A DNA stretch of 64,000 nt from Flavobacterium sp. (GCF_027533505.1 NZ_JAPZUB010000041.1:1-64000), one strand, 5' to 3'; counted from the stretch's first letter, positions 37,408 through 46,820 are shown. Notes: a model not told the origin generated them from the sequence alone. Numbers and translations are program-made.

Positions 37408-38472
37408 ATGATACCAATGACGCAAGAAATTAAAATTACAAAAGTAGCCCAGTCGCAAGCGGCCGGTGTGGACTTTCACAACATCGTGATGGGCACGCGC
37501 TTTAGCGACCATATGTTTATTTGTGACTATGAAAATGGGGCGTGGCACAACCCGCGTATCGAACCCTTAGCCTTGATTCCGACGCATCCAGCCGCCATGG
37601 CGTTGCATTACGGACAGGCGATATTTGAAGGTATGAAAGCCACCTTGGGTCAAGACGGTACACCGTTGTTGTTCCGTCCGGAGGAGAATGCCAAGCGGTT
37701 AAACCACAGTGCTGATCGTATGGGGATGCCTGCCTTTCCTGAAGATTTGTTTGTGGAAGCATTAAAACAATATGTAGCTATTGAGAAAGCATGGATTCCG
37801 ACACAAGAAGGTAGCGCCTTGTATTTACGTCCGTTTATGTATGCGGATGAGGCGTTTATCGGGATGCGTGCGGCTACCTCGTATAAATTTATCATCATGG
37901 CCTCACCGGCGGGTCCTTTCTTTAGTCGCAAGATTAAACTGTATGCGGAGAAGAAATACGTTCGTGCCGTAAACGGAGGAACTGGAGAAGCGAAAGCGGC
38001 TGGAAATTATGCAGCAGCGATTCGTCCAACTGAGTATGCCAAAGCAAAAGGGTACGACCAAGTCTTGTGGTTGGATGCCCATGATTTTAATTATATCCAA
38101 GAAGTGGGAACCATGAACATTTTCTTTAAAGTGGATGGGAAGTTCATCACCCCGAGTTTGAGTGGTTCTATTTTGAATGGAATTACGCGCATGAGTGTGA
38201 TTGACTTGTTGCGTCACAAAGGCTATGAGGTGACGGAGCGTCCGATTACGATGGATGAAATCAAAGCGGCTCATGCGGCCGGACTTTTAGAAGAAGCCTT
38301 TGGTACGGGAACTGCTGTGGGTATTGCGATGGTGGAGGAAATCGGGAATAATGATTTCACGTTGACCTTGCCCGAAGCCAATCCCGTTTCGCATATGGTC
38401 AATGACACCTTGAATGCCCTTAAAGTTCAACAGGAAGCCGATCCGTTTGGATGGATTGTGCCCGCTCGTTAA
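37408..38472 (+). CDS. ilvE: Branched-chain amino acid aminotransferase
   Basis: HYGQAIFEGMKA, YLRPFMYADEAFIGMRA, GTMNIFFKVDGKFITPSLSGSILNGITR. Confidence 0.92.
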   Translation: MIPMTQEIKITKVAQSQAAGVDFHNIVMGTRFSDHMFICDYENGAWHNPRIEPLALIPTHPAAMALHYGQAIFEGMKATLGQDGTPLLFRPEENAKRLNHSADRMGMPAFPEDLFVEALKQYVAIEKAWIPTQEGSALYLRPFMYADEAFIGMRAATSYKFIIMASPAGPFFSRKIKLYAEKKYVRAVNGGTGEAKAAGNYAAAIRPTEYAKAKGYDQVLWLDAHDFNYIQEVGTMNIFFKVDGKFITPSLSGSILNGITRMSVIDLLRHKGYEVTERPITMDEIKAAHAAGLLEEAFGTGTAVGIAMVEEIGNNDFTLTLPEANPVSHMVNDTLNALKVQQEADPFGWIVPAR

Positions 38473-38497
38473 TTCGCGCTTGACGCGCCCCCTCATT

Positions 38498-40573
38498 ATG
38501 TTAGATAAAAAAATACTTGAAAAAGCGTTTACGACCTTAGTGACTGCCAAAACAATGGCGGAATGGTACGAAGCGAATTTTAAAACCGTTTCCAAATATG
38601 TGCATGCAACATCACGCGGTCATGAAGCGATTCAGATTGCGGTGGCGATGCAATTGGGTCCCCAAGATTATGCCTTCCCGTATTACCGTGATGACGCGAT
38701 GTTGTTGGGGATTGGCATGCAGCCCTATGATTTGATGTTGCAATTGCTGGCGAAGCGTGACGATCCGTTTTCTGGGGGTCGCACGTACTACTGTCACCCG
38801 AGTTTGCGCGATGCTGACAAACCCAAGATTCCGCACCAGTCGTCTGCGACGGGGATGCAAGCGATTCCCGCGACGGGCGCTGCGATGGGATTTTGGTACA
38901 AAGAGAATTGCCCCCCGACCCCCGAAGGGGGCGGATTCGAAGCAGAATTACCCCCGTTGGGGGAAAGGGGGCTGGTGGTTTGTTCGCTGGGTGATGCTTC
39001 GGTGACAGAAGGAGAGATTGCGGAAGCGTTTCAAATGGCGGCGTTGAAGCAGTTGCCGATTTTATATTTAGTACAAGATAACGGCTGGGATATTTCGGCG
39101 AATGCCAAAGAAACCCGTGCCCAAAATGCGTTTGAATATGCGAAGGGCTTCCATGGTTTGGAGGCGATTAGCATTGATGGCGCGAATTTTATAGAAAGTT
39201 ATACCGCACTGGAGCAGGTCATTCAAACGATACGTACCGAGCGTCGTCCGTTTTTGGTACATGCGAAAGTGCCGTTGTTGAACCACCACACTTCTGGGGT
39301 GCGCATGGAATGGTACCGGGACGACTTGGACGAAGCGCGTTCGCGGGATCCATATCCGGTGCTATGGCAACAAATGCGGGAAGCGGGTTTCACGGAAAGC
39401 GATTTGCAAGCGATTGAAGCCGCCGTTTTAGCAAAAGTGGAAGCGGATTACGAAAAGGCGTTGGCGGCAGAAGATCCACGCCCGGAGGATTTGTTTACGC
39501 ATGATTTTGCCCCTACACCGATTACGGAGGAAGTGGGCGAGCGCTGTCCAGAGCGGGAGGATAAAGTGGTGATGGTGGATTGTGCTTTGTTTGCCGTCGA
39601 AGAACTGATGAAACAGCATCCCGAATGTTTGTTGTACGGACAAGACGTAGGTGGACGCTTGGGCGGTGTATTCCGTGAAGCGGCGACCTTGGCGCAGAAG
39701 TTTGGCGACAACCGGGTATTTAATACGCCCATTCAAGAAGCCTTTATTGTGGGTTCGACCGTGGGGATGTCGGCGGTAGGCTTAAAACCGATTGTTGAGG
39801 TACAGTTTGCCGATTACATTTGGCCGGGCTTAAACCAGTTGTTTACCGAGGTGAGTCGCTCCAACTATTTAACCAACGGAAAGTGGCCGGTGAGTATGAT
39901 CTTGCGGGTGCCGATTGGGGCGTATGGTAGCGGCGGACCTTATCACTCGTCTTCTGTGGAGAGTGTGTTGACGAATATTCGTGGGATTAAGATTGCGTAT
40001 CCGAGTAACGGGGCGGACTTGAAGGGCTTGCTGAAAGCGGCTTACTACGACCCGAATCCGGTGGTGATTTTGGAACACAAAGGGTTGTACTGGAGTAAGG
40101 TGAAAGGCACGGAGATGGCGCGGGTGAACGAACCTTCGGAAGACTATGTGTTACCGTTTGGAAAAGCAACTATTGTACAAGAAATATGGCCGCAAGAAAC
40201 CCAAGAGACCGTTACGGTGATTACCTACGGGATGGGGGTGCATTGGGCATTGAACGCTTCGGCGGGGATGGCAACACAGGTGGAGATTGTGGACTTGCGT
40301 ACGCTGTATCCTCTGGATGAAGAAACGATTTTCAAATCAGTACGTAAGGCGAAGAAATGTTTGGTGGTGACGGAAGAGCCGGTGAACAATTCGTTTGCAC
40401 GGAGTTTGGCGGGTCGTATTCAAGAGGTGTGTTTCCGTGACTTGGATGCGCCGGTGATGGTGATTGGTTCGGAAAATCTTCCGGCGATACCGTTGAACAG
40501 TACGCTAGAGCAAACGATGATTCCTAGTGCGGAAAAGGTGCGGGTGAAGATTGAAGAACTTTTACGGTATTAG
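38498..40573 (+). CDS. Branched-chain ketoacid dehydrogenase E1, fused alpha-beta subunits
   Basis: E1alpha: SRGHEAIQIA, SLGDASVTEGEIAEAFQMA; E1beta: GQDVGGRLGGVFREA, HSSSVESVLTNIRGIKIAYPS; start at internal ATG 38498. Confidence 0.9.
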   Translation: MLDKKILEKAFTTLVTAKTMAEWYEANFKTVSKYVHATSRGHEAIQIAVAMQLGPQDYAFPYYRDDAMLLGIGMQPYDLMLQLLAKRDDPFSGGRTYYCHPSLRDADKPKIPHQSSATGMQAIPATGAAMGFWYKENCPPTPEGGGFEAELPPLGERGLVVCSLGDASVTEGEIAEAFQMAALKQLPILYLVQDNGWDISANAKETRAQNAFEYAKGFHGLEAISIDGANFIESYTALEQVIQTIRTERRPFLVHAKVPLLNHHTSGVRMEWYRDDLDEARSRDPYPVLWQQMREAGFTESDLQAIEAAVLAKVEADYEKALAAEDPRPEDLFTHDFAPTPITEEVGERCPEREDKVVMVDCALFAVEELMKQHPECLLYGQDVGGRLGGVFREAATLAQKFGDNRVFNTPIQEAFIVGSTVGMSAVGLKPIVEVQFADYIWPGLNQLFTEVSRSNYLTNGKWPVSMILRVPIGAYGSGGPYHSSSVESVLTNIRGIKIAYPSNGADLKGLLKAAYYDPNPVVILEHKGLYWSKVKGTEMARVNEPSEDYVLPFGKATIVQEIWPQETQETVTVITYGMGVHWALNASAGMATQVEIVDLRTLYPLDEETIFKSVRKAKKCLVVTEEPVNNSFARSLAGRIQEVCFRDLDAPVMVIGSENLPAIPLNSTLEQTMIPSAEKVRVKIEELLRY
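38911..38973. repeat. Palindromic G/C-rich element in frame within E1 CDS
   Basis: CCCCCCGACCCCCGAAGGGGGC...TTACCCCCGTTGGGGGAAAGGGGGCT encoding PPTPEGGGFEAELPPLGERGL. Confidence 0.8.
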
Positions 40574-40606
40574 TTTAAAGTTTCAGGTTTCAAGTTTCAA
40601 GTTTTG
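40572..40606. repeat. Heptamer array AGTTTCA/GGTTTCA, overlapping the E1 stop codon
   Basis: agtttaa agtttca ggtttca agtttca agttttg; 23-bp exact reverse complement match to 36048-36070. Confidence 0.88.
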
Positions 40607-40617
40607 GAACGTATAGA

Positions 40618-40660
40618 ATCCCGAGGATGATCAGGTGTGGTTGTTCTCGGGGTTTTGTTT
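40618..40660 (+). terminator. Possible terminator after bkd E1
   Basis: cccgag...ctcgggg followed by ttttgttttt. Confidence 0.4.
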
Positions 40661-40662
40661 TT

Positions 40663-40735
40663 GTTTAAAGTTTAAAGTTTAAGGTTTCAGGTTTCAGGTT
40701 TATCCCGGAATTTCGGGATCAGGTTTCAAGTTGTG
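40663..40735. repeat. GTTTAAA/GGTTTCA heptamer array split by palindrome ATCCCGGAATTTCGGGAT (40702-40719)
   Basis: gtttaaagtttaaagtttaaggtttcaggtttcaggttt | insert | caggtttcaag. Confidence 0.75.
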
Positions 40736-40782
40736 GTGTAAAAGCTTAATTCTCTTAATGGTTAATTTAGTATATAGCGACT

Positions 40783-40834
40783 TTTTTTAACCGCAAAGTG
40801 GCAAAGAATTCGCAAAGTTCGCGAAGTTTTTAAA
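40783..40834. repeat. Short GCAAAG repeat (TTCGCAAAG-like, period ~9-10)
   Basis: aaccgcaaagtggcaaagaattcgcaaagttcgcgaag. Confidence 0.6.
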
Positions 40835-40860
40835 GGGGAGGAAGGCGCTGCGCTTTTGGT

Positions 40861-40902
40861 AAGTTTCAGGTTTGAAGTTTCAAGTTTCAAGTTTCAGGTT
40901 GG
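40861..40902. repeat. Heptamer array AGTTTCA/GGTTTCA
   Basis: aagtttcaggtttgaagtttcaagtttcaagtttcaggtt. Confidence 0.8.
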
Positions 40903-40980
40903 GGTGTAATGAGGACGTATGTGGGATTGCGGGAGGAAAAGTTTAAAAAAGTGTAATGGAGTAAATTGTCGTTTCGATTA

Positions 40981-41196
40981 CTAAGGAGCTCTACAACGTC
41001 CTGTTTGTTTCATTTCGACGATAGGAGAAATCCCATTCCATTCTTCACGCAACGATTGAAACCCATGGTAAAAATTAAATCCATCAAAATAAAAAACCAC
41101 TTTTTTGGGAGGTATTTGTTGGATTTCTTCAGCTTGTTTTATTTCTTCAGTCATAAGTGCATATAAAAAAAAAGCTCCCAGTAGGAGCAGGTTCAT
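40981..41196 (-). pseudogene. Possible remnant of a NYN-domain (LabA-like) protein
   Basis: KKVVFYFDGFNFYHGFQSLREEWNGI resembles the NYN N-terminus, truncated at 71 aa. Confidence 0.4.
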
Positions 41197-41268
41197 AATA
41201 CTGAGATTATGAGGTGGCGTTAATAGGTAACAAAAATAAAACTATTTTTTATAAAAACAATTTTTTTG

Positions 41269-41352
41269 TTTCAGGTTTCAAGTTTATTCCGCTTCGCTCC
41301 ATCAGTCGGCTAAAGCCTCGTGTCAGGTTTCAAGTTTAAAGTTTTAGGTTGG
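41269..41352. repeat. Heptamer array GTTTCAG split by a 38-nt segment (41286-41323)
   Basis: tttcaggtttcaagttta | ttccgcttcgctccatcagtcggctaaagcctcgtgtc | aggtttcaagtttaaagtttta. Confidence 0.6.
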
Positions 41353-41390
41353 TGGGTTGGTGGGAGGTATGTGGTTCTAGTGGGGTTTTT

Positions 41391-41427
41391 ACTTTTTGTC
41401 TTGACACAAAAAGTAACAAAAAAGTCA
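41391..41427. repeat. Hairpin repeat ACTTTTTGTCTTGACACAAAAAGT...GTCAAGG
   Basis: Inverted repeat ACTTTTTGT/ACAAAAAGT with nested CTTGAC/GTCAAG. Confidence 0.55.
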
Positions 41428-41799
41428 AGGCATTTGCAGTGAACAGTTGCAGTATTCAGAAATCAGTATTGCTAAATAAATCTAGATGCTTCAATTCATT
41501 TATTCGGTGCTCCTATGCAGATGCTGTTTTTTGAACTTGAAACCATTCATAATTTATAATTCATCATTCATAATTATAAAAATGTGGGTTGCTCCTTGCC
41601 GCTCCAACCCTTGAAAAGATACGCTTTTTTCTATTAGGCCGAGGACGTCCTACAAACGTATGTGCACGAATACACTGAAAACCGTCCTGTTTTGATCGTT
41701 CTTCAGTTATCGGTTGGAATTTTGAATTTTGTTTTTTTTAAAATTTAAGGTTGTTGTGTTATATGAATGCCTGTGGATTAGTGGAGGAGGGTAAAAGTT

Positions 41800-41836
41800 T
41801 ATGTAGCCTTCCCTAAAAATGTTAGGGAAGGCTACA
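41800..41836. terminator. Strong hairpin (bidirectional terminator candidate)
   Basis: gtagccttccctaaaaatgttagggaaggctac. Confidence 0.65.
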
Positions 41837-42139
41837 CTCAGTTTGATTAATCAGATTTTCAAAAGCTTTTGTAATTCTAACTAATTGCGTCTGCTCTTCT
41901 TCAAATAAAGTGTTAAGGTCTGGCACATTATCTTTCCAACTTATTCTAAATTTTAATGGCTGTTCAGAAAGTAAAGCCTTAATGAAATTGTCAGGTAAAT
42001 TTTTATCAATATGAGAAAGTCTATTTAAATCGAACTTATATCTGGAATTTGCAGGAATAGCATTTAAGTGAACACCTCTGCGATTACCAATTTTCAAACG
42101 TCTTTGTAGTTCTGTTAAAAGTTTCTCTGTTAATTCCAT
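41822..42139 (-). pseudogene. Short N-terminal-like fragment of a large helicase/AAA protein
   Basis: ELQRRLKIGNRRGVHLNAIPANSRYKFDLNRLS...SWKDNVPDLNTLFEEEQ resembles the N-terminus of DUF4011/AAA-type helicases; only 105 aa, stop overlaps terminator hairpin. Confidence 0.45.
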
Positions 42140-42395
42140 ATAGTCTTATAGTGCGTTGAATAAAATTAGCTGTTTAGTTTTTATTATGCATTGTTTTGTG
42201 AGTCATGCAAATCCAAAAGGGCTTCTACTTTAATTTATATTAAATCTCATATACTGTGACATAATTTCAATCCACAAACCTGATTAGGTGGGCAAAGAGA
42301 TAATTAGTATCCTGTCTAATTTAAAACTTTCCCTGTGAATTTTAAACATTTATTTTAAAAATATCTAACATAACTCACATCTAAATCTAACATTT

Positions 42396-43298
42396 TTACA
42401 ACAAGTCATCAATTATATCACAAAAATCAAATTCATGAATTAGAACTATTGTATGTCCATCTTTTCGCATATTTAGTGCTTTCTCTACTTTTCTACCATA
42501 ACAAGCAAATGCCCATGCAGGATTACCATTATCACCAACAATTAAATAATCAGTTTTTTTATTTACAGACTCTGTAGGGATTCCTCCAAGTTTTAAGATG
42601 TCATTATGCAATGATTCTCTGTTTCCTCTTTTTAGTACACCAGTAATACAGAATGTTTTACCCTTAAATTCTACATTAGGTTCACTTGAACAAAGACCAA
42701 AAATATTTATACCTGATGTTTCATTTTTAATTTTTTCAGAAACTTCTTTATCATTAATTTTAATGAATTGATTGAAATAAGCCTTAAGTACAAGAATTTC
42801 TTCTTCCTCAATTTTTCCATCAGATACAATTGAGAGAATTATACTTCTTAATTCATCATATGGGTAATATGTGTTGAGATGATCATTATCTTCTAACCAT
42901 TTATGTAAATCATGTATTTCTCTTTCATTTATCTCTCCATCGGCTAGAATTCCATGACAAAGTCCTTGTAGAGTTTGAAGGTCAGTAGTTACTACATTGT
43001 AATAATAATTATCGGCTTCATATTTTTGACAAAGCCAATACAAGTCTTCAATGGCTTCTGATGAAGGTATGCTATTGGTGCTTGTAGCTGCAATTATTGA
43101 CATGAACTCGTTAAATGGATTTCTCGAAATTAAATTATTGTGAGTTTGAGCCCATTTTTTTAATTCATTTATTTCTTTCTCATTTACCTCACCATCGAGA
43201 TTTATACCTACTAGAATTCCTTTTAAAGAATTAATTGCTTTGTCAGCTTGTGATTTTGCCGTTAAAATATTTAGTGTTATTTGGTCTATATTACTCAT
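42396..43298 (-). CDS. BRCT domain protein with duplicated TerB-like N-terminal repeats
   Basis: GKTFCITGVLKRGNRESLHNDILKLGGIPTESVNKKTDYLIVGD BRCT; repeated LxGILxDGEINExEIxxLxxWxxxN modules. Confidence 0.8.
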   Translation of the reverse strand: MSNIDQITLNILTAKSQADKAINSLKGILVGINLDGEVNEKEINELKKWAQTHNNLISRNPFNEFMSIIAATSTNSIPSSEAIEDLYWLCQKYEADNYYYNVVTTDLQTLQGLCHGILADGEINEREIHDLHKWLEDNDHLNTYYPYDELRSIILSIVSDGKIEEEEILVLKAYFNQFIKINDKEVSEKIKNETSGINIFGLCSSEPNVEFKGKTFCITGVLKRGNRESLHNDILKLGGIPTESVNKKTDYLIVGDNGNPAWAFACYGRKVEKALNMRKDGHTIVLIHEFDFCDIIDDLL

Positions 43299-43450
43299 AA
43301 GTTTGATTTAAAATTTGTTGTAATGTTTAGATTTTCAGAGAGGGAGATTTCAGAGCATAAAACTGTCAATATACCACAAAAGTTGAAGTGAGATTAAATC
43401 TTCAATTAACTGCTGAACCCGCCATTTTGCCAAACTGCTGTTATGCCTTG

Positions 43451-46072
43451 CTATTTTCTTCGCTTTCGTATTTCCGCTACATAATTCTCTAAAATAGTTA
43501 AGTCCGCAAGAAATTCATCAGAGTCTGGCATTTCTTCAATCAAAGATCCTGCTGTATCGTGACCAGTAAAGTAAGTAGAACATTTGCTCATATTGTCATC
43601 AACTATTTTGTAATCATTATCTGTTAAATCAATAATCTTTGATAACCTTTGAGTTTGAATTGCTCTACCAAATCGTTGGATTGCACCATTTAAAAAGACT
43701 TCTTCTATAAATCGTTCCCAAGTTTCTCGAAGCTTACCATAGAGAGCTTTAGCTCGTTCTTTATATACTTCCTCTGTTTCGGTTCTTTCAATTTTCTCTA
43801 GTTGTTGATATGCACTTTTCAATAGTCCAATACGTTTTCCAACAGGTAAAGCATCCCAAGGTGGGTTGCTGGCTATTAACCCTGTTTCCTTTTTTTTCCT
43901 TGTTAGACTTTTTATGTCTAACGCACAATTTATACTTTCCGAATGTTCTTGAATCATTAGAAGAAAGGTTATATCGTGCGTAAACACTATTACTTGTCTT
44001 TCTAGAGCTTCTTCTGTAATTCTTTTCGATATTTTATTTCGCCATTTGTGGTCAAGCGAAGAAACAGGGTCATCAAAAATGATTGCACTTTTATGTTCTG
44101 AAATAGATAACTCAGAAAAGAAGGTAGCTAAAGAGATACATCTATGTTCTCCCTCGCTTAAAATATCTTTTAAAGCAACATTATTTGAGTTGTTTTCATC
44201 AAGTCTTAAATAGTGATACTGTTTTCCTCTTTGTCCTTTTGTTTCAGTTTCTATTTTAATGTTTTTAAAACCGAGTTTACCTAATTCCTCTTTAAAATTT
44301 TGCTTAAGATTCTGATTTACATAACGTGTTGTCAGCTCATTGCTTAATGTGGTAATTGTTCGGGTATTACATTTACTGATACATTGATTAAGCAAGGCAA
44401 CCTTTTTTTGTCGATAAATTTCTCGACCTAATTTTGGTTTATGCTCGTAAATTTTCTTTTCACCATATAATTGATTAAGTTCTTTCAATAAAGGCTTTAA
44501 ATCTTCGTCAATAGATTGAACTTTCAATTTTTCATTTATTTCAGATAAGGAGTTAATTAAGTCTTGAATTAAAGTCTTTGGCGTGATGTCAACCTCAATG
44601 GCATTAATGTTTTCAATGGTTTTCATTGAATTAAATAATCCAACTATGTACGCCTTTTGCTGTGAAAGTAAGGTTAAATAATCTAATTGCATTTCCGAAT
44701 AATTTTTAATTAGTTCATCTAATTCAAGAGAAATAGGGGCTTGTTCTTCAAAATCAAAATCAAGTTTGTACAAACTTTCAATTGCTAAATCATACCTTTC
44801 TTTGGCTTCGTCAAATGTTTTTTGAATGTCATTTTTTACAAAATCTTCAAATTTTGTGAACCTTTCTCGTGCCTGGACTTCCAAGGCTTGAAGACAAAGA
44901 GGACAACTACTATTATCTGACACATTTGGAAAGTTTTCTGATTGAGTGCTTTCGTTATAAAATTTCCTTGCACTTTCCCATAAAATTTTCCAAGCATTAT
45001 TTCCAACACCTTGTATTGGTAAATCTGAAAATGCTGTATTTGAGGATTCCTCTAAAGCCTTTTTAGCGATACAAAAACCATTTAAAATCTGAGTTAGATT
45101 GTTAAGGGATTGACCTGTTAAATTGTTCTCTAAATTTTGATATTTATTTCTCAAAATTTCAAATCGCTTGATTTTCTCCTCATTAGATTTTAAACTTGTC
45201 TTCGGGTCTGTTGCTTTTAATTTTTCTACATCCTTAACAAGAGTTTCAATTCTTTCGTTTTTTGTAGCATTCCATTTTGATTCAGCTCTTAATTCATCTA
45301 AAGTTGAGTCTGCATTTAGGTTATCAAGAAATAATTTTGCAGTTGATTCTTCTGGAACTTGTAAAAGTCCGTAATCAAACTTTTGCATGGATGGATTGGA
45401 AAGCTCTTGGGTTAGTTGTGTTTCAATATTTTTTACAGCTTCTGCCAATTTCTCCACAATTGAGAGACCTAGAGGTATAAAAGCTATTTCATCTTCACCC
45501 TCTATATAATGATTTGCACTGTATGTGTCGAATACATCAATTTTTTTTAAAGTGTTTTCACTTACTGCTTCATTGATAAGATTAACAGTTGAGAAATTTA
45601 TTCCATCAGAAGTATATTCTATGCTTGCTTTTTTATCATTTCCAGCACTAGTTGGGTCATATAAATTGGAGTTTATTTTAGGTTTGAGTCCTCTCGTGTT
45701 GCAGGAATGCTTTAAAATACTAACATAACTTGATTTACCTGAGCCATTATCTCCATAAACAATAGTTAGTCCACTTGGTGCGAATTTTAATTCACTTGAC
45801 TTACATAAAGCATTTATATTATCTATGTTAGTGATTTTGGATAGTATGATATTGTCAGCATTTGTAGAGTTGTCAGCAAAATCTCTTAAATCATCAAAGT
45901 CAACGACATCAAACTCAAAATGAGAAAGTCCAAAATCAACCTTACAAATTTCCTTTAATTCAGAAATATCGGTTTCAGTAAGTTCATTATTTCTAATTAA
46001 TCGGTCAACAGCTACTTGCCAAAATAAAGGCTTGTTAACTACCCAATCTATTATGTCATTCAGTATAGGCAT
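43451..46072 (-). CDS. AAA_13 / RloC-like ATPase with CPxC motif
   Basis: Walker A VYGDNGSGKSSYVSILK; SSCPLCLQAL; ABC-like signature LSEGEHRCISLATFFSEL; Walker B SAIIFDDPVSSLDH. Confidence 0.8.
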   Translation of the reverse strand: MPILNDIIDWVVNKPLFWQVAVDRLIRNNELTETDISELKEICKVDFGLSHFEFDVVDFDDLRDFADNSTNADNIILSKITNIDNINALCKSSELKFAPSGLTIVYGDNGSGKSSYVSILKHSCNTRGLKPKINSNLYDPTSAGNDKKASIEYTSDGINFSTVNLINEAVSENTLKKIDVFDTYSANHYIEGEDEIAFIPLGLSIVEKLAEAVKNIETQLTQELSNPSMQKFDYGLLQVPEESTAKLFLDNLNADSTLDELRAESKWNATKNERIETLVKDVEKLKATDPKTSLKSNEEKIKRFEILRNKYQNLENNLTGQSLNNLTQILNGFCIAKKALEESSNTAFSDLPIQGVGNNAWKILWESARKFYNESTQSENFPNVSDNSSCPLCLQALEVQARERFTKFEDFVKNDIQKTFDEAKERYDLAIESLYKLDFDFEEQAPISLELDELIKNYSEMQLDYLTLLSQQKAYIVGLFNSMKTIENINAIEVDITPKTLIQDLINSLSEINEKLKVQSIDEDLKPLLKELNQLYGEKKIYEHKPKLGREIYRQKKVALLNQCISKCNTRTITTLSNELTTRYVNQNLKQNFKEELGKLGFKNIKIETETKGQRGKQYHYLRLDENNSNNVALKDILSEGEHRCISLATFFSELSISEHKSAIIFDDPVSSLDHKWRNKISKRITEEALERQVIVFTHDITFLLMIQEHSESINCALDIKSLTRKKKETGLIASNPPWDALPVGKRIGLLKSAYQQLEKIERTETEEVYKERAKALYGKLRETWERFIEEVFLNGAIQRFGRAIQTQRLSKIIDLTDNDYKIVDDNMSKCSTYFTGHDTAGSLIEEMPDSDEFLADLTILENYVAEIRKRRK

Positions 46073-46143
46073 ATGTGTTTTAGTGTCTGTTTTTTATAAA
46101 AAGGCATAACGGCTGGCTAAGTCTGATTTTCTTAATCTAATCG

Positions 46144-46184
46144 CAAATTAAAAATAATTCTACAACCGTCACTAGGATTTTTCC
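46144..46184. repeat. ~40-bp direct repeat copy 1
   Basis: caaattaaaaataattctacaaccgtcactaggattttt; matches 47697-47736. Confidence 0.7.
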
Positions 46185-46439
46185 TGTTTTACGTAAGTAT
46201 TTTTCCTATACCTCAAAAATAAGACGTGGTTAAGGAGTAATTTTGCGGGTTTCCGCAAAAGGGCAATAAAAGATTTGGGGAGGTGGGTGTAATCCTATTT
46301 CGGGATGAAGTAGTACGGTGTAAAGTTGGGATAGGATTTAGCGTAAAATACTGTGGCATGGTGTGCAGCGCGTAGGCCTGTTATGTATACCAAATTCCGA
46401 GGCCCTAGCACTCAAAATGCGGTGCGCCTATCCTCCTCC

Positions 46440-46484
46440 TACCATGCGCCATAGATACGCCATAGATAGTCCATGAGGAGTCCA
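46440..46484. repeat. Degenerate 11-mer tandem repeat
   Basis: atgcgcc atagatacgcc atagatagtcc atgaggagtcc atgaaaa. Confidence 0.6.
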
Positions 46485-46654
46485 TGAAAATTATTTTAAA
46501 AACAACCCTCAAAAACCCTCGAAAAGCATAAAAAACCATCGAAAAATGATGACTCGTTATGCGGTAAAAACGCGTTGGGAGGAACTATATTTTTTTTGCA
46601 TTGACTGAGTTCCGTTTCGTTTTTTCGATGTGATAGGAGCTAACAGTGAAAGGG

Positions 46655-46740
46655 GTTGCTAAGCTGCTGAGTTGCTGAGCTGCTGAGTTGCTGAGCTGCT
46701 GAGCTTCTGAGCTTCTGAGTGGCTAAGCTTCTGAGTGGGT
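46655..46740. repeat. Octamer tandem array (GCTGCTGA/GTTGCTGA/GCTTCTGA)
   Basis: gctgctga gttgctga gctgctga gttgctga gctgctga gcttctga gcttctga. Confidence 0.9.
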
Positions 46741-46774
46741 GGGGTGCTACGAAGTCAGGAGATTTCGCAGAGTG

Positions 46775-46820
46775 GGTTGCTAAGCTGCTGAGAAACTGAG
46801 TTGCTGAGCTTCTGAGTGGG
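46775..46820. repeat. Second octamer array block
   Basis: gttgctaa gctgctga gaaactga gttgctga gcttctga. Confidence 0.85.

Noticed and set aside
38414-38498. ORF-track start of the E1 fusion overlapping ilvE
   Set aside because: The internal ATG at 38498 (MLDKKILEKAF) is a better start; the overlap is an ORF-caller artefact
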